From: Trifolium pratense
Lineage: Eukaryota; Streptophyta; Magnoliopsida; Fabales; Fabaceae
Length of the DNA: 64,000 nt
Direction of reading: 5' to 3'
Assembly (NCBI RefSeq): GCF_020283565.1
Contig: NC_060059.1
Location: 49,930,572-49,994,571 of the forward strand
Positions within the stretch are counted from its first letter, which is position 1. Each line of letters opens with the position of its first letter. Below the pieces are notes generated by a model that was not told where the DNA came from, did no database searches, and saw only the letters and a program-made list of their open reading frames with translations. Both the position numbers and the translations under genes were made by a program. Below are positions 1 to 11,373 of the stretch, piece after piece.

Positions 1-341
1 TACTACATCTAGTACTTGAGATAACTTAAGCTTGTGTGCTTAAGTGTGAAGTCTTAAGCTTGTGTGCTTGAGCATTGTTGAGAAGTCTCTTGCTTGTGTG
101 CTTGAGCAGTTGTAATCTTGTGTGATTATAGTGAAATCCCTTGGAAGTGCAAGGGGACTGGACTACTCTCGTTTTGTGAGAGGAACCAGTATAAATTGCT
201 TGTGTGATCTCTCTCTCTCTCTTAACTTGTTTTATTGTGTTATTTATCCGCTGCTGTTGTAGTTAAGTTAAGAACTTGAAAAAGTTTTAAACTTGACTAA
301 AACACAATTCAACCCCCCCTTCTTGTGTTTTCACACCTTCA
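1..341 (+). mobile_element. Right end of a SIRE-like copia LTR
   Basis: Seen: a stretch with repeated GCTTGTGTGCTTGAG-like units (about 27-110), a CT microsatellite near 210-222, and a terminal run of C then TTCTTGTGTTTTCACACCTTCA. This resembles the 3' terminus of SIRE/Maximus-type legume copia LTRs (family knowledge). No primer-binding site follows. From 342 on, the sequence matches the Athila-like internal region seen again near 15777, so this is a 3' LTR or solo LTR inserted in the old Athila-like element. The left part lies outside the window. Confidence 0.65.
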
Positions 342-714
342 TCGTATTCTATACTCAGACAACTTAGCTGATGACTGTGTATTTTAAAGATTTATCAAGC
401 CACTACTAAATTTGCAAGTTTTTCAACAGTTGTGCATTAAGGTGCAAAGATCATCATATCAAGTATGAAAACGAGAATTTCCAAAAATTTCACCAATCCT
501 ATAGCTATATCGCTCTAGTCCTAAAACATGTAACTACTCGTAACAATTGCATGCATGCTAAATTTTTTTTTATTTTTTTTATTTTTTTTAATTGACAGAA
601 AAATAAAATAACTAAATGTTCCCCCCACACTTAAAACAGACATTGTCCGCAATGTATAACAATAATCATTAAGCGAGAATATGGAAGGAACACACCCAAG
701 GGTTAAGGTGTAGC
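342..714 (-). mobile_element. 3' internal piece of the old Athila-like element
   Basis: This stretch aligns by eye with 15777-16155 of the Athila-like derivative in the same orientation, including a PPT-like C6 run with CACACTT (about 620-632) and the words around TTAAGGTGTAGC. On the minus strand it carries the last codons of the old element's reading frame, ending in the stop at 703-705. It was once continuous with 8887-9109; the copia element at 715-8881 separates them. Confidence 0.7.
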
Positions 715-2255
715 TGTTGGAGTAAGCCCTAAGAGCCAATCTATTTTCATAGTATTTGCTTTAGGAGTTTGAATATAAATATGGCATTTCTTTATTATAT
801 TTGTAAGGTTGCAAAATAATGAAGTCCCTAGAATAGAAAGTCCGTTTAATAATTAAGTGTGACTTAATCATGAGATAATATTAAACATAAGGACACTATT
901 CTTAAAGTATCCGTAGTCGAGCTTTAAGGTAAAGGGGATAACCTTAAAAGCATAAAGACTATTATGAAGATAGACTGATGATCACATCTCATGGATCATG
1001 GGATAAGGAGTTATCAAGTCTTGACGTAGGTATAAATATTAGGAGTAATATTTATACTGGATTGACCCGCTATGAGAGTACTACATGCAAAGTTATGCAA
1101 AGTGTCATAAGTTACTCTCATGGTGATAATGGTGTAAACCGCCCTTAGACCTGAAACCACTTTGTACCCTAGATGTGGAGTCAAGTACTTTGTTGCTGAT
1201 CTAACGTTATCCGTAACAGGATAACCATAAAGGCAGTTGATGGGTACTTCACAAAGCATGCTGAGGGACAGTAGTGACCTAGATGGAATTTGCCAATCCT
1301 GCATAACAGGATAAATGTCATGGGCCCAATATTGAACTGGACAAAGATGACACCAAGTATGTTTTGTGTTCAATATAGACATAAAGGGCAAAGGGGTAAT
1401 TATACACACTGATATTATCACAAGAGGTTATGTTTAGATCACATGTTAATTTCTCGTAACTTGAGTAGCAGTGATGTGTTGCTAGATACCGCTCACTGTT
1501 TATTGTAATAAATAGTGATTTATTATAATTGTCAATGTTACGAAAACCTACAGGGTCACACACATAAGAACAATCTAGTGAGATTGGAACACCGTAAGGT
1601 ACGGTGCACCTTGGAGAAATAAGGAAATATGATAAGGGTATTATGGTAATTAAAATGAGCATTACATCATATGGTATGATGTAGCAAGAAGGGGGTGCAA
1701 ATATGTACTAGACATATTTACATGAGAATGGCGCCCACTATAGCCCATTTAGTTAAAAGGGCTTTAGTGTAATTTTGCCATGGCAAGTGGTTCTATAAAT
1801 AGAACCCTTGTGGTAAGGAGAAATAGTTACACACTTTTGTTACTCATTCTCATGAGCCTTTGTTCTCTCCTCTCTTGAGAAACCCTAATCACCTTTCTAG
1901 AGTTTTTGTGAAAAACCCTAATCCTTATTTTGTGCCTCCTTTCTCCTAACCCTTCAAACCATTGGAGCTAGCACTCCATTGAAGGTTGTTGTTCGTGTGG
2001 ACTGGCTAGAGGCGTTATACCTTTAACGCTTGTGATCAAATTCATTGGTGACTTGGTGGTGACCTTGTTCGTGACGGTTCGAGGTTCTTGTTCGTGACCT
2101 TGTTCGGGATTCGAAGTGTTCGATAGCCGTTCGTGATTTAAAGGGAGTTTTCGAACCAAAAGGTAAAACTCTAAACACAATTCATGACCATTCGTAAGGA
2201 TCACAAAAGGAAAATTTTAAAATTCCGCTGCTTTTATCGTATCAATTTTCCTTCA
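715..2255 (+). repeat. 5' LTR of the non-coding copia element
   Basis: Begins TGTTGGAG and ends CTTCA, 1541 bp, and repeats at 7341-8881. A TATA-like TATAAATAGAACCC at about 1795-1808 and AAACCCTAATC words near 1880-1925 suggest the promoter and transcript start. Short open frames inside are non-functional. Confidence 0.92.
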
Positions 2256-2256
2256 G

Positions 2257-2268
2257 TGGTATCAGAGC
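2257..2268 (+). other. Primer-binding site
   Basis: TGGTATCAGAGC, complementary to the 3' end of initiator methionine tRNA, lies one base after the 5' LTR. This is the normal copia arrangement. Confidence 0.9.
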
Positions 2269-5200
2269 CACTTACGAAACCATGAATTGATGTTTGTTTA
2301 AATTCATGAATTCAGTTTTAATATGATTAAAACAGTTAATAAAAGATTAAAATCGAGTAATTAAAATTTGACGGTTGTTTGTGTATAAATTGGATGATTA
2401 ACATTGAAACGGCTCCGGAATCCGACACTTGTATGGTGGAGCATGCGATATGTTGATTGTCCTAAGGTTACACGAACAAGAACGGTCAATACTTACATGT
2501 GATGTAAGTTTTGTGTATGAATTGGGTAATTAACATTGAAACGGCTTCGGAATCCGACACTTGTATGGTGAAGCATGCGATATGTTAATTGTCCTAAGGT
2601 TACACAATCAAGAACGGCCATAAACTTATATATGATATAAGTAACCGTAATGCAAAATGGTGTATGTGATATACCGTTAGTAATTTCGTTAAAATTATTA
2701 TGAAAGTTATTCAATTAAAGCGAGCCGTGTTCATTTGTTTCGGAATCCGACATTTGTATGGTGAAACAATGACATGTTGATCAATTGGATTGAATTTGGT
2801 CATAAGGAATTTTGACGGCATGAAAGGGTTGCACAAATGTTGTGTCATTAAAATTAGGATTTGCAAAACGTATCAAGTGTTGATGCGAAAAGTAGATGAT
2901 AAATATATTTAATTTTGAAATCGTTTCAAAATTCTAGAAATATCTTTTAAAATTGTTTTAAAAGATAATATCATCAATTTTGGAAATATTTTATTCAAAA
3001 GGGTTTTGATTAAATAATTTTCCATATTTGACAAATATATTTAATTATGAAATCGTTTCAAATCTCTAGAAATATCTTTTAAAATTGTTTTAAAAGATAA
3101 TATTACCAATTTTGGAAATATTTTATTCAAAAAGGTTTTGATTAAATAATTTTCCATATTTGGAGAATTGTCAAAAGATTTAATTCTACTTTAAAATAAT
3201 GTTATTTATTTTAGCAAATTTTGATTCGAAATATTTAATTGTGAATTAAATATTTGAATCAAACTTACCTGATTTGATCAATCGCCGGATTTAATTAATT
3301 ATGAGACTTTAATAATAATAAAGTTTGTTTGTTATTATTATATTTGATGATCGGTTATGGCCTTAGTTTATTTATTTTATTGCATTTGGTTTTTAAATAC
3401 GGCCTGCGTGTCGTGCCTTATCTCTATTCTCTATATTCTCTTCTCATCCACTCCCTCGTATGTAAAACGAGTATTCTTTTATATTATTATGTAATATTAT
3501 GAAGAAGAAGAACAATGGAGGTCAACCTTGGAGATCATGCTTGGAGAAGTATAGATCGTTTTAGGTTAGATTAGGTTCTCTCATTGGCTTGGGAGAACAA
3601 ATGCGCTATGGGCCATAACTGTTTCATTTTATTATATTATGTATGTTGATGCATGTTATGAATGGAGTGACGTCATTGTATGTAAGCCGTGGTAAGGTGA
3701 GATCAAATTAATTATAAAAGCCCTCAAAGGAATTAATATTAAGTTTTATTGCTTTCCAACGAATAGCGCCCTTCAAGATCAATATCGATCAATGTAGGTT
3801 TTGCCAACGCGAAGTGCATTGTCAATATTGATAAGTTGCGGTGAGGTAATTTATTTATCCGATCGCTATTTAATGGGTCTAACTTAACTAAAGAAAATAT
3901 AATAAGATTATATGACTTTAGAAGCAAAGTATTGGGTCATTCCATGTGATGGATTAGAATAAGTGTTATTCACCCAATAGAAAGGATATGAGAGTTGTAT
4001 GAGATACAATTGGAAAGGAGTTTCCTACCTAAATAACTAAGTTTTGTGTAATCAGCCCAACGCTGACTTAAAACGAAGTGAAATATGGATCTCATTCTCA
4101 CTAGAAAATCTTCCAACGGGATTTTCCGAATCAAATGTCGAGGGTCATTTGTTTTGAGTAAAATAGTGAGAGAGCGTATTTAATTAAAGACCGAATTAAA
4201 TATGATTTAGTCATAATATCTTACATATCTTTGTAATTAGAATTTCGAAATACAATACATATTAAGTTGTCCTTATGAAGGACAAGATTTTCAGAAAGGA
4301 GTTTCTGTATTGGTACAAATTGAGAATTGTTCTCAAATGCGAGAAAACTATAAGTCTTGAACTATAAACTGTGAACAACCTACCATAACTAGATTGAAAA
4401 GGGATACTTGTTAGAAGCATCAAGTTGACGTCTAGATATAGAATATATAATAAATGATGTGATCATTTAATCTCAAGTAAGATCCTTTTGAAAGAACTTT
4501 AGAGTATGATAAATTTCTCAATGGATCAAAAGTTGGTCATAGGATCAATCTAACAAATTATAATGGAATAGATATAGACAAAATTGTTTTGAATATCTAC
4601 CGGAATTTGTTGAGTTGAATGAGAATTAATTTGCACTATCAAAGATTTGAGATATAATATAAATAAGATTTATATTCCTCTTATTTGAATAGTACAAAAT
4701 GGTTGTCAAAGTAGAACGGCTATGGTTAGACCATTAAATAAAAATGACGTAAATAGTTCTTGGAAGAGTCAAACCAAAAGTATGAAGTGAGACTTCAATA
4801 ATGCACATATTGTTATAGAAAGTCAAAATTTCTATTTCTACATCAAAAGTATATGATACAAGATGTTGAATCTCAATTTTTCGAAAATAGAGATGCTTAA
4901 AGAATTAGAACATTGGCTATAATTTTAAGTCAACCCATATCTAGAATGAAAATTGTTTCATTGATAATGAGAGCTTATGCAATGACTTAAAATCGAGTTT
5001 GAAATGGAACACAATAATTGTTATTGAATTCCATCTAGTAATAGAAGTAGCAATTGTATATCTTGTATTGACAATATATGAATTGTAGCCTTAAATGATA
5101 AGACAAGTAATGGTCCTATCATTTAAGCAAAGTTTTCTATACTATTACTCCAAGTCAAGTAATGGACTAGGGTTCCATGGTCTTGATAGGGTTATCTATA

Positions 5201-7340
5201 ACAATCGTGATAAGAGCCAAATATGATTTGGACCTTAAATATATCAAGAGCATTGTTGTTTAGTACAAATATTCGATGTGTCAATAAAATAACGCATGAC
5301 CTATTTGAACAATATACATGAGATGTATGTCGACCACTAAACATATTTTGTATATTGAGTTTATTTTACTTCATTAACATTGATGATTAAAATCATTAGA
5401 TGTTGGTAGGTGTATGACACCAATTAGAAATCTTTGAATTTGTCAAAGAAATTCAACAATGAAGAAAATAGAACTCGACAAAAGTATTTAAGTTATATGA
5501 ATGAGTCATATCAGTAAATACTTAATTAAAAGACTATAATAACTATTTTATCACATCATGTTTGACATGATTTAAGGATAGTTTAATTATATATTGACTC
5601 TTTCTATAAATCTCTTTACTTATAATTAATCTTCACCCACAATTAGTTCCCTTTTAAAATGATCATAAAGACACCATATGCGATATGGAGGTAAGAGTAC
5701 CAAGTTTGTCTTTATGAGAATTTTGGATTAAAATTTATTAGATAAATCTAATTCCAAGTGAATGAATGAAAAAGTGGAAATATCCTAAAGAAATGGATAT
5801 TGGTCCTATATCACTCTTAAGGACAAAAGGTTGTTTTGTTGCTAGGTTTGAAACATTCCTCTAGTGGGAGTGTGTCTCTAAAAGAGACAGTGGGAGTGAT
5901 ATAGAACTTGAATAAATTCAAGTACCACAAAACATATTTATTTAAAAGGGAATGCAAACCGGTTCCTCAAGGTTGTTGAAGAACCATTGTTTTAAAGTTG
6001 CACAAATCCAAGATAAGTCTAACATATCACATATGGCTACAAGGTATGGTTTTATCATGACTCAGCAATGTGATATGATTCTCATGGAAGATGAGTCTTT
6101 GACTTTCTAAAAGGTCGTAAGACGATCTAGATTATGAGAAGTGGCTAAATGCCATGAAATCTCATACAGAATCCATATACACTAACCTTATGTAGATAAT
6201 GGTTATGTCTTCAAGATGAGTAAGACTCATACGATGAAAGTGAGTATTCTTTTTGAACACTGATATGGATGGTATTAAGAATACCTTATAATATTTGATT
6301 GCTTCTGCTAAATGTTGTACTACATGTTTTGGTAGATGGATAACAAAGTTGCATTCCTTAATTGGAATGACCTCATATATATGCGTTGGACATATACGTA
6401 AGGGTTTTGTTGATCCAAATGATGCTAGAAAGGTATATAACTTGTAGCTATCTAATTTTGATTAGATAGAGTTCTCAGAAAATTAAATTATTGTTTGTTC
6501 CTTTTATGAAGTTTTATGAAAACAAATTAACAAGGACAAACCTATCTAACTTTGAATAGATCGAATAAATTTGAATATTTGTTCCTTTTGAAAGTTTTGT
6601 GGAAAACAAATGAAGGACAAATATAAATCTTGTGCATACAAAGTTTTAGTGGGAGTGATAATATCTGATATCATATTAATCATCAAGACATTTTTCTTAT
6701 ACATGTGAGACATGACTAAGAAAATAACTCTTGATGAAACACTTAGGCAAGAATTCCTAAAGAGTTAGGAATAACCTATGTACCAAAATTGAAATTAGTG
6801 TTTGACACTAACTTACCTTCAAGAATATCCCTAAGGACCTTAAAGGAACTAAGGCCTATTTCTTGAAATAGATAGGTATGGGAAGGATCATTATAAGGAA
6901 GTTATAATGAAGGAAGTTTCCATACCAATGTATTGTATATCATGGCTGAATACAAGCATTGAAAGCTATAAGATAAGCTTCGTAATATGTTTGTTTCAGT
7001 TAAATAAGTTGAGTATTTAAGATTGGATCGTTTGGCTCATGATTGAGCTAAAGATATGTTTCCGGTGTTACAAGTCACATTAATCACATTAGTGATGGTA
7101 ATAGTTTAATCTTGCAAGAACACTTGAAAATAGATCTCACCGACGATTCATGAATATACTTAGACACTTATATATTTCGATAGAGATCGAAATAGAACGT
7201 TGAAAGATACGAAAGATACCAACATAGGAAATAGTTCCTTATCCACTAACAAAGCCTCTTGTGCAGTTGAAGCGTGATGGGCATACTAAGTCTATAGGTA
7301 TTAAGAGAAACCTAGATTGGCTTTAGTGCTAGTGGGAGAT
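2269..7340 (+). pseudogene. Decayed interior of the non-coding copia element
   Basis: No long open frame exists in 5 kb. Three diverged copies of a block containing GGAATCCGACA and TTGTATGGTG occur near 2410-2490, 2535-2615 and 2740-2795. A near-duplicate AT-rich block occurs at about 2905-3010 and 3030-3160. Around 6120-6185 the plus strand reads like the copia reverse-transcriptase start (EKWLNAMKS), followed by stops; other pol-like scraps follow towards 7300. The final AGTGGGAGAT is the polypurine tract. The family call rests on these scraps, the primer site and the LTR style. Confidence 0.7.
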
Positions 7341-8881
7341 TGTTGGAGTAAGCCCTAAGAGCCAATCTATTTTCATAGTATTTGCTTTAGGAGTTTGAAT
7401 ATAAATATGGCATTTCTTTATTATATTTGTAAGGTTGCAAAATAATGAAGTCCCTAGAATAGAAAGTCCGTTTAATAATTAAGTGTGACTTAATCATGAG
7501 ATAATATTAAACATAAGGACACTATTCTTAAAGTATCCGTAGTCGAGCTTTAAGGTAAAGGGGATAACCTTAAAAGCATAAAGACTATTATGAAGATAGA
7601 CTGATGATCACATCTCATGGATCATGGGATAAGGAGTTATCAAGTCTTGACGTAGGTATAAATATTAGGAGTAATATTTATACTGGATTGACCCGCTATG
7701 AGAGTACTACATGCAAAGTTATGCAAAGTGTCATAAGTTACTCTCATGGTGATAATGGTGTAAACCGCCCTTAGACCTGAAACCACTTTGTACCCTAGAT
7801 GTGGAGTCAAGTACTTTGTTGCTGATCTAACGTTATCCGTAACAGGATAACCATAAAGGCAGTTGATGGGTACTTCACAAAGCATGCTGAGGGACAGTAG
7901 TGACCTAGATGGAATTTGCCAATCCTGCATAACAGGATAAATGTCATGGGCCCAATATTGAACTGGACAAAGATGACACCAAGTATGTTTTGTGTTCAAT
8001 ATAGACATAAAGGGCAAAGGGGTAATTATACACACTGATATTATCACAAGAGGTTATGTTTAGATCACATGTTAATTTCTCGTAACTTGAGTAGCAGTGA
8101 TGTGTTGCTAGATACCGCTCACTGTTTATTGTAATAAATAGTGATTTATTATAATTGTCAATGTTACGAAAACCTACAGGGTCACACACATAAGAACAAT
8201 CTAGTGAGATTGGAACACCGTAAGGTACGGTGCACCTTGGAGAAATAAGGAAATATGATAAGGGTATTATGGTAATTAAAATGAGCATTACATCATATGG
8301 TATGATGTAGCAAGAAGGGGGTGCAAATATGTACTAGACATATTTACATGAGAATGGCGCCCACTATAGCCCATTTAGTTAAAAGGGCTTTAGTGTAATT
8401 TTGCCATGGCAAGTGGTTCTATAAATAGAACCCTTGTGGTAAGGAGAAATAGTTACACACTTTTGTTACTCATTCTCATGAGCCTTTGTTCTCTCCTCTC
8501 TTGAGAAACCCTAATCACCTTTCTAGAGTTTTTGTGAAAAACCCTAATCCTTATTTTGTGCCTCCTTTCTCCTAACCCTTCAAACCATTGGAGCTAGCAC
8601 TCCATTGAAGGTTGTTGTTCGTGTGGACTGGCTAGAGGCGTTATACCTTTAACGCTTGTGATCAAATTCATTGGTGACTTGGTGGTGACCTTGTTCGTGA
8701 CGGTTCGAGGTTCTTGTTCGTGACCTTGTTCGGGATTCGAAGTGTTCGATAGCCGTTCGTGATTTAAAGGGAGTTTTCGAACCAAAAGGTAAAACTCTAA
8801 ACACAATTCATGACCATTCGTAAGGATCACAAAAGGAAAATTTTAAAATTCCGCTGCTTTTATCGTATCAATTTTCCTTCA
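7341..8881 (+). repeat. 3' LTR of the non-coding copia element
   Basis: Same 1541-bp sequence as 715-2255, with no difference found by eye. It is preceded by a purine tract ending at 7340 and followed by the target duplication GTAGC at 8882-8886. Confidence 0.92.
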
Positions 8882-8886
8882 GTAGC

Positions 8887-9109
8887 AGCTGGAAAGTCCA
8901 TGTCCGGCGGTTTAGGTGGAGGCCTTGCTGCACTACGAACACATGAAATAGGGAAAAGTAAATACCAGGTGAACTTGGATATCAGTAAAAAATCTAGTGG
9001 CTTAGGAGGAATAGCCAACACATATGTTAAACCTGCACTAACAAAAGTATGGAAATCAGAAAATCCACATGTAGGTTGTGAGTCAGATAAAATAGGTGGA
9101 AGAGATACA
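8887..9109 (-). mobile_element. Stranded internal piece of the old Athila-like element
   Basis: A 223-bp island between two younger elements. Both strands are open through it. On the minus strand its frame runs into that of 342-714 when the copia element is removed, ending in the same last residues (PAATP, then stop) as the frame at 16144-17355. The rest of its sequence is not recognised. Confidence 0.6.
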
Positions 9110-11237
9110 TGTAACGACCCAATTTTCATTTATATGTTTTTATGTGTTAAAATGTTTTAATTGACGTGGCATTTTAAATAAGTTAATAACTTTAGTTATT
9201 TATCGAGTACTTAGTTATTAGGCGAGTAGTAAGAGTTAACTCGAATTGGGCCAAGCCAATGGGCTTGAGGCCCAATGGGCCGAGTAAGCTAGAGTGGGGC
9301 GGCCATATGGCCAAGTCCAAGAGGGAACATTTCATTATGTTCTTGTTCTTGAGGTTGGAGAGAGAAGAGAGCTCAAGTGGAGCTAGGGCAAAGGAAGTGA
9401 GGAGAATCAAGATCAAATCTTCGTATTTTCTTCGAATCCAGGTATGAGAGTAGATTCCTTAATCGTGGGTGACTCGAGGAAGGGGAGAATGTCGATTTCT
9501 CCTCACCCGAACTTCCTCCACCCCATTTTCGTTTTAGATAGGAATGGATTTTCTTGATGAAATTCGTTCCTAAGGTTCTTGTTGTGTTTAACATGCTTGT
9601 AACATGATTAATGAACGGAAATATTTGCTAAAAACGAGTTTTCTAATGGATTAAACTCAAGAACTTAGTGTTCTTGAGAGTTTTGATGAAATGGTGTAAA
9701 TCCTTACTTTTTCGATGTTAACGATGTAGATCGGGAAAACTAACCGTCCTTTTATGCTTAAACATGTTTGTTACACTTGTATATGAACTCATTTGGGATT
9801 TATAACATGAAAAATGGGATTTTTGGGTGATTTGGTGTAGAAATCGCAAGTTTTGAACTGTCCTGACAGGAGGCGTTCGCTCAGCGAACGTGTGGCGAAC
9901 AGCTCGCCACAGCTCGCTGCAGCTCGCCATGAGCAGGGGACTTCCTGGTGAGGTTCGCTATGTCTCGCTGAGCCTTCGCTCAGCGAATAGTTCGCCGAAG
10001 CTCGCCAAAGCTCGCTATGAGCAGGTGACTTGCTGGTGAGGTTCGCCATGTCTCGCTAAGCCTTCGCTTAGCGAAGGCCTCTGTTCCTGCAACTTTTTGT
10101 TGATGTTTTACAGTGCTTATAGGCAATTGTAACTTGGTTTAATGGTATTCTTACATGATTATTGATGCTTGTTGATGCTATAACGATTGTTAATCATGTA
10201 TGATGTTGTAAATGACGAATATTAAGGTTTTGTTAATCTTAATAATGACGTATGTTGGATAGTGTTCCACATAGTAAATGACGAGCTTTATGCTAAATAA
10301 TTGTTGGTGGATTCATGAAAAACATATACATGCATTCATGAATTTTGTTGTTGTATATTGGGTATTCCAATAAAGACGGATATCGGATTATATTTATCCG
10401 ATAAAGACGAATATTAGAGGTGAGATACTCTAATAAAGACGAAACGGTACCACATGCATTAGATATGTCTAGGGTGACATTGCATGAAGTTGACGCATTA
10501 GAATGCATTAGGTTATGTGTACATTTATGTGATAAGTGATATGTGACACATACTTGGCTAATTGTGATAAATGTTGATTGATGTTGGATATTCGATTATA
10601 TGTGTTTATATACTTGTGATTGAATGGTAGCTTGTTGATGAATATGCATGAATGTATGGTATATGCATGATTATTGAAGAAGTGTTTAAGTACTCTTTTA
10701 CTTGCACTTACATTTTGATTTTGTGATCTAACTCTCATGCTTTGTGTTATGTGCTGGACCGTTGGGGGTTCAGATTCTCAGGTTGAGGATCCCGATCAGA
10801 GTTAGAGGACTGTTCGTGCTCGTGCTTAGTGTAGCGCTTTTTGGTGAGGAGTTTAGCCTAGACTACTCCTTTAGATATATTTGTATATCTCTTTTGATGG
10901 GTTGTATAGAGTTGCTCTGATTAGGTTTTACCGAGTCGGGTTATTCGTTTGAATTGTATTAAGCCCGTGATGGCATATTGAACTTTGCTAATACTATCTT
11001 TTGAATTGTAAACATAATATCCTTTGTTGATATGGCCTAGAGCCTAGGGATATTGTGTGAACAATTATGATCATTGTATGATATTCACTATGTTGATGAT
11101 TCGCTTTTAATTCCGCTGTGCTAGCATGAAATTAATTATGCCGTGGTTTGTATTATTAACACGTGACGCCTAAATTTTCTTAAGTGTTTTATTTATTTAT
11201 ATTTAATAAATATGCGTTAAGGGGTTTGGGTGTTACA
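9110..11237 (+). repeat. 5' LTR of the gypsy element
   Basis: 2128 bp with inverted ends TGTAAC/GTTACA; second copy at 21252-23379. Contains a GC-rich palindromic block at 9868-10078 that stands out from the AT-rich surroundings. Confidence 0.93.
9868..10078. repeat. GC-rich palindrome cluster within the gypsy LTR
   Basis: Repeated TTCGCT, AGCTCGCC and AGCGAA words, including the palindromes GTTCGCTCAGCGAAC and CTTCGCTTAGCGAAG, arranged as about two imperfect 90-bp direct repeats (each with GAGCAGG, GACTT and CTGGTGAGGTTCGC). The same block recurs in the other LTR at about 22010-22220. Confidence 0.8.
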
Positions 11238-11241
11238 ATAG

Positions 11242-11253
11242 TGGTATCAGAGC
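11242..11253 (+). other. Primer-binding site of the gypsy element
   Basis: TGGTATCAGAGC, matching the initiator methionine tRNA 3' end, four bases after the LTR terminus. Confidence 0.88.
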
Positions 11254-11373
11254 AAGGTCGGTTCATGTGGAATCAATTAGGATTAGTTGCCCATATATTC
11301 AACTTGTGTAGAGATAACACTGTTGATATTACCTTTCTAAGTTTGTTCTTGGATTGGTTGGTTGTTCAGGATC

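Larger units (their letters stand above)
715..8881 (+). mobile_element. Non-coding copia-type LTR retrotransposon (complete, recent)
   Basis: An 8.2-kb element with two 1541-bp LTRs (TGTTGGAGTAAG...TTTTCCTTCA), an initiator-Met tRNA type primer site right after the 5' LTR, a purine-rich tract before the 3' LTR, and a perfect 5-bp target duplication GTAGC (710-714 and 8882-8886). The interior has no open frame of useful length but holds decayed copia pol words. The LTRs look identical wherever compared, so insertion was recent although the element encodes nothing complete. It is inserted in the old Athila-like element. Confidence 0.93.

Noticed and set aside
1014..2204. Repeated small open frames (also 7640-8830)
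   Set aside because: They lie in the two LTRs of the copia element, are on the strand opposite to it, and match no protein features; they are chance frames duplicated with the LTR.
9868..10078. CRISPR-like or tRNA-like array
   Set aside because: Repeats are irregular, without equal spacers or a cloverleaf, and lie in an LTR of a plant element.
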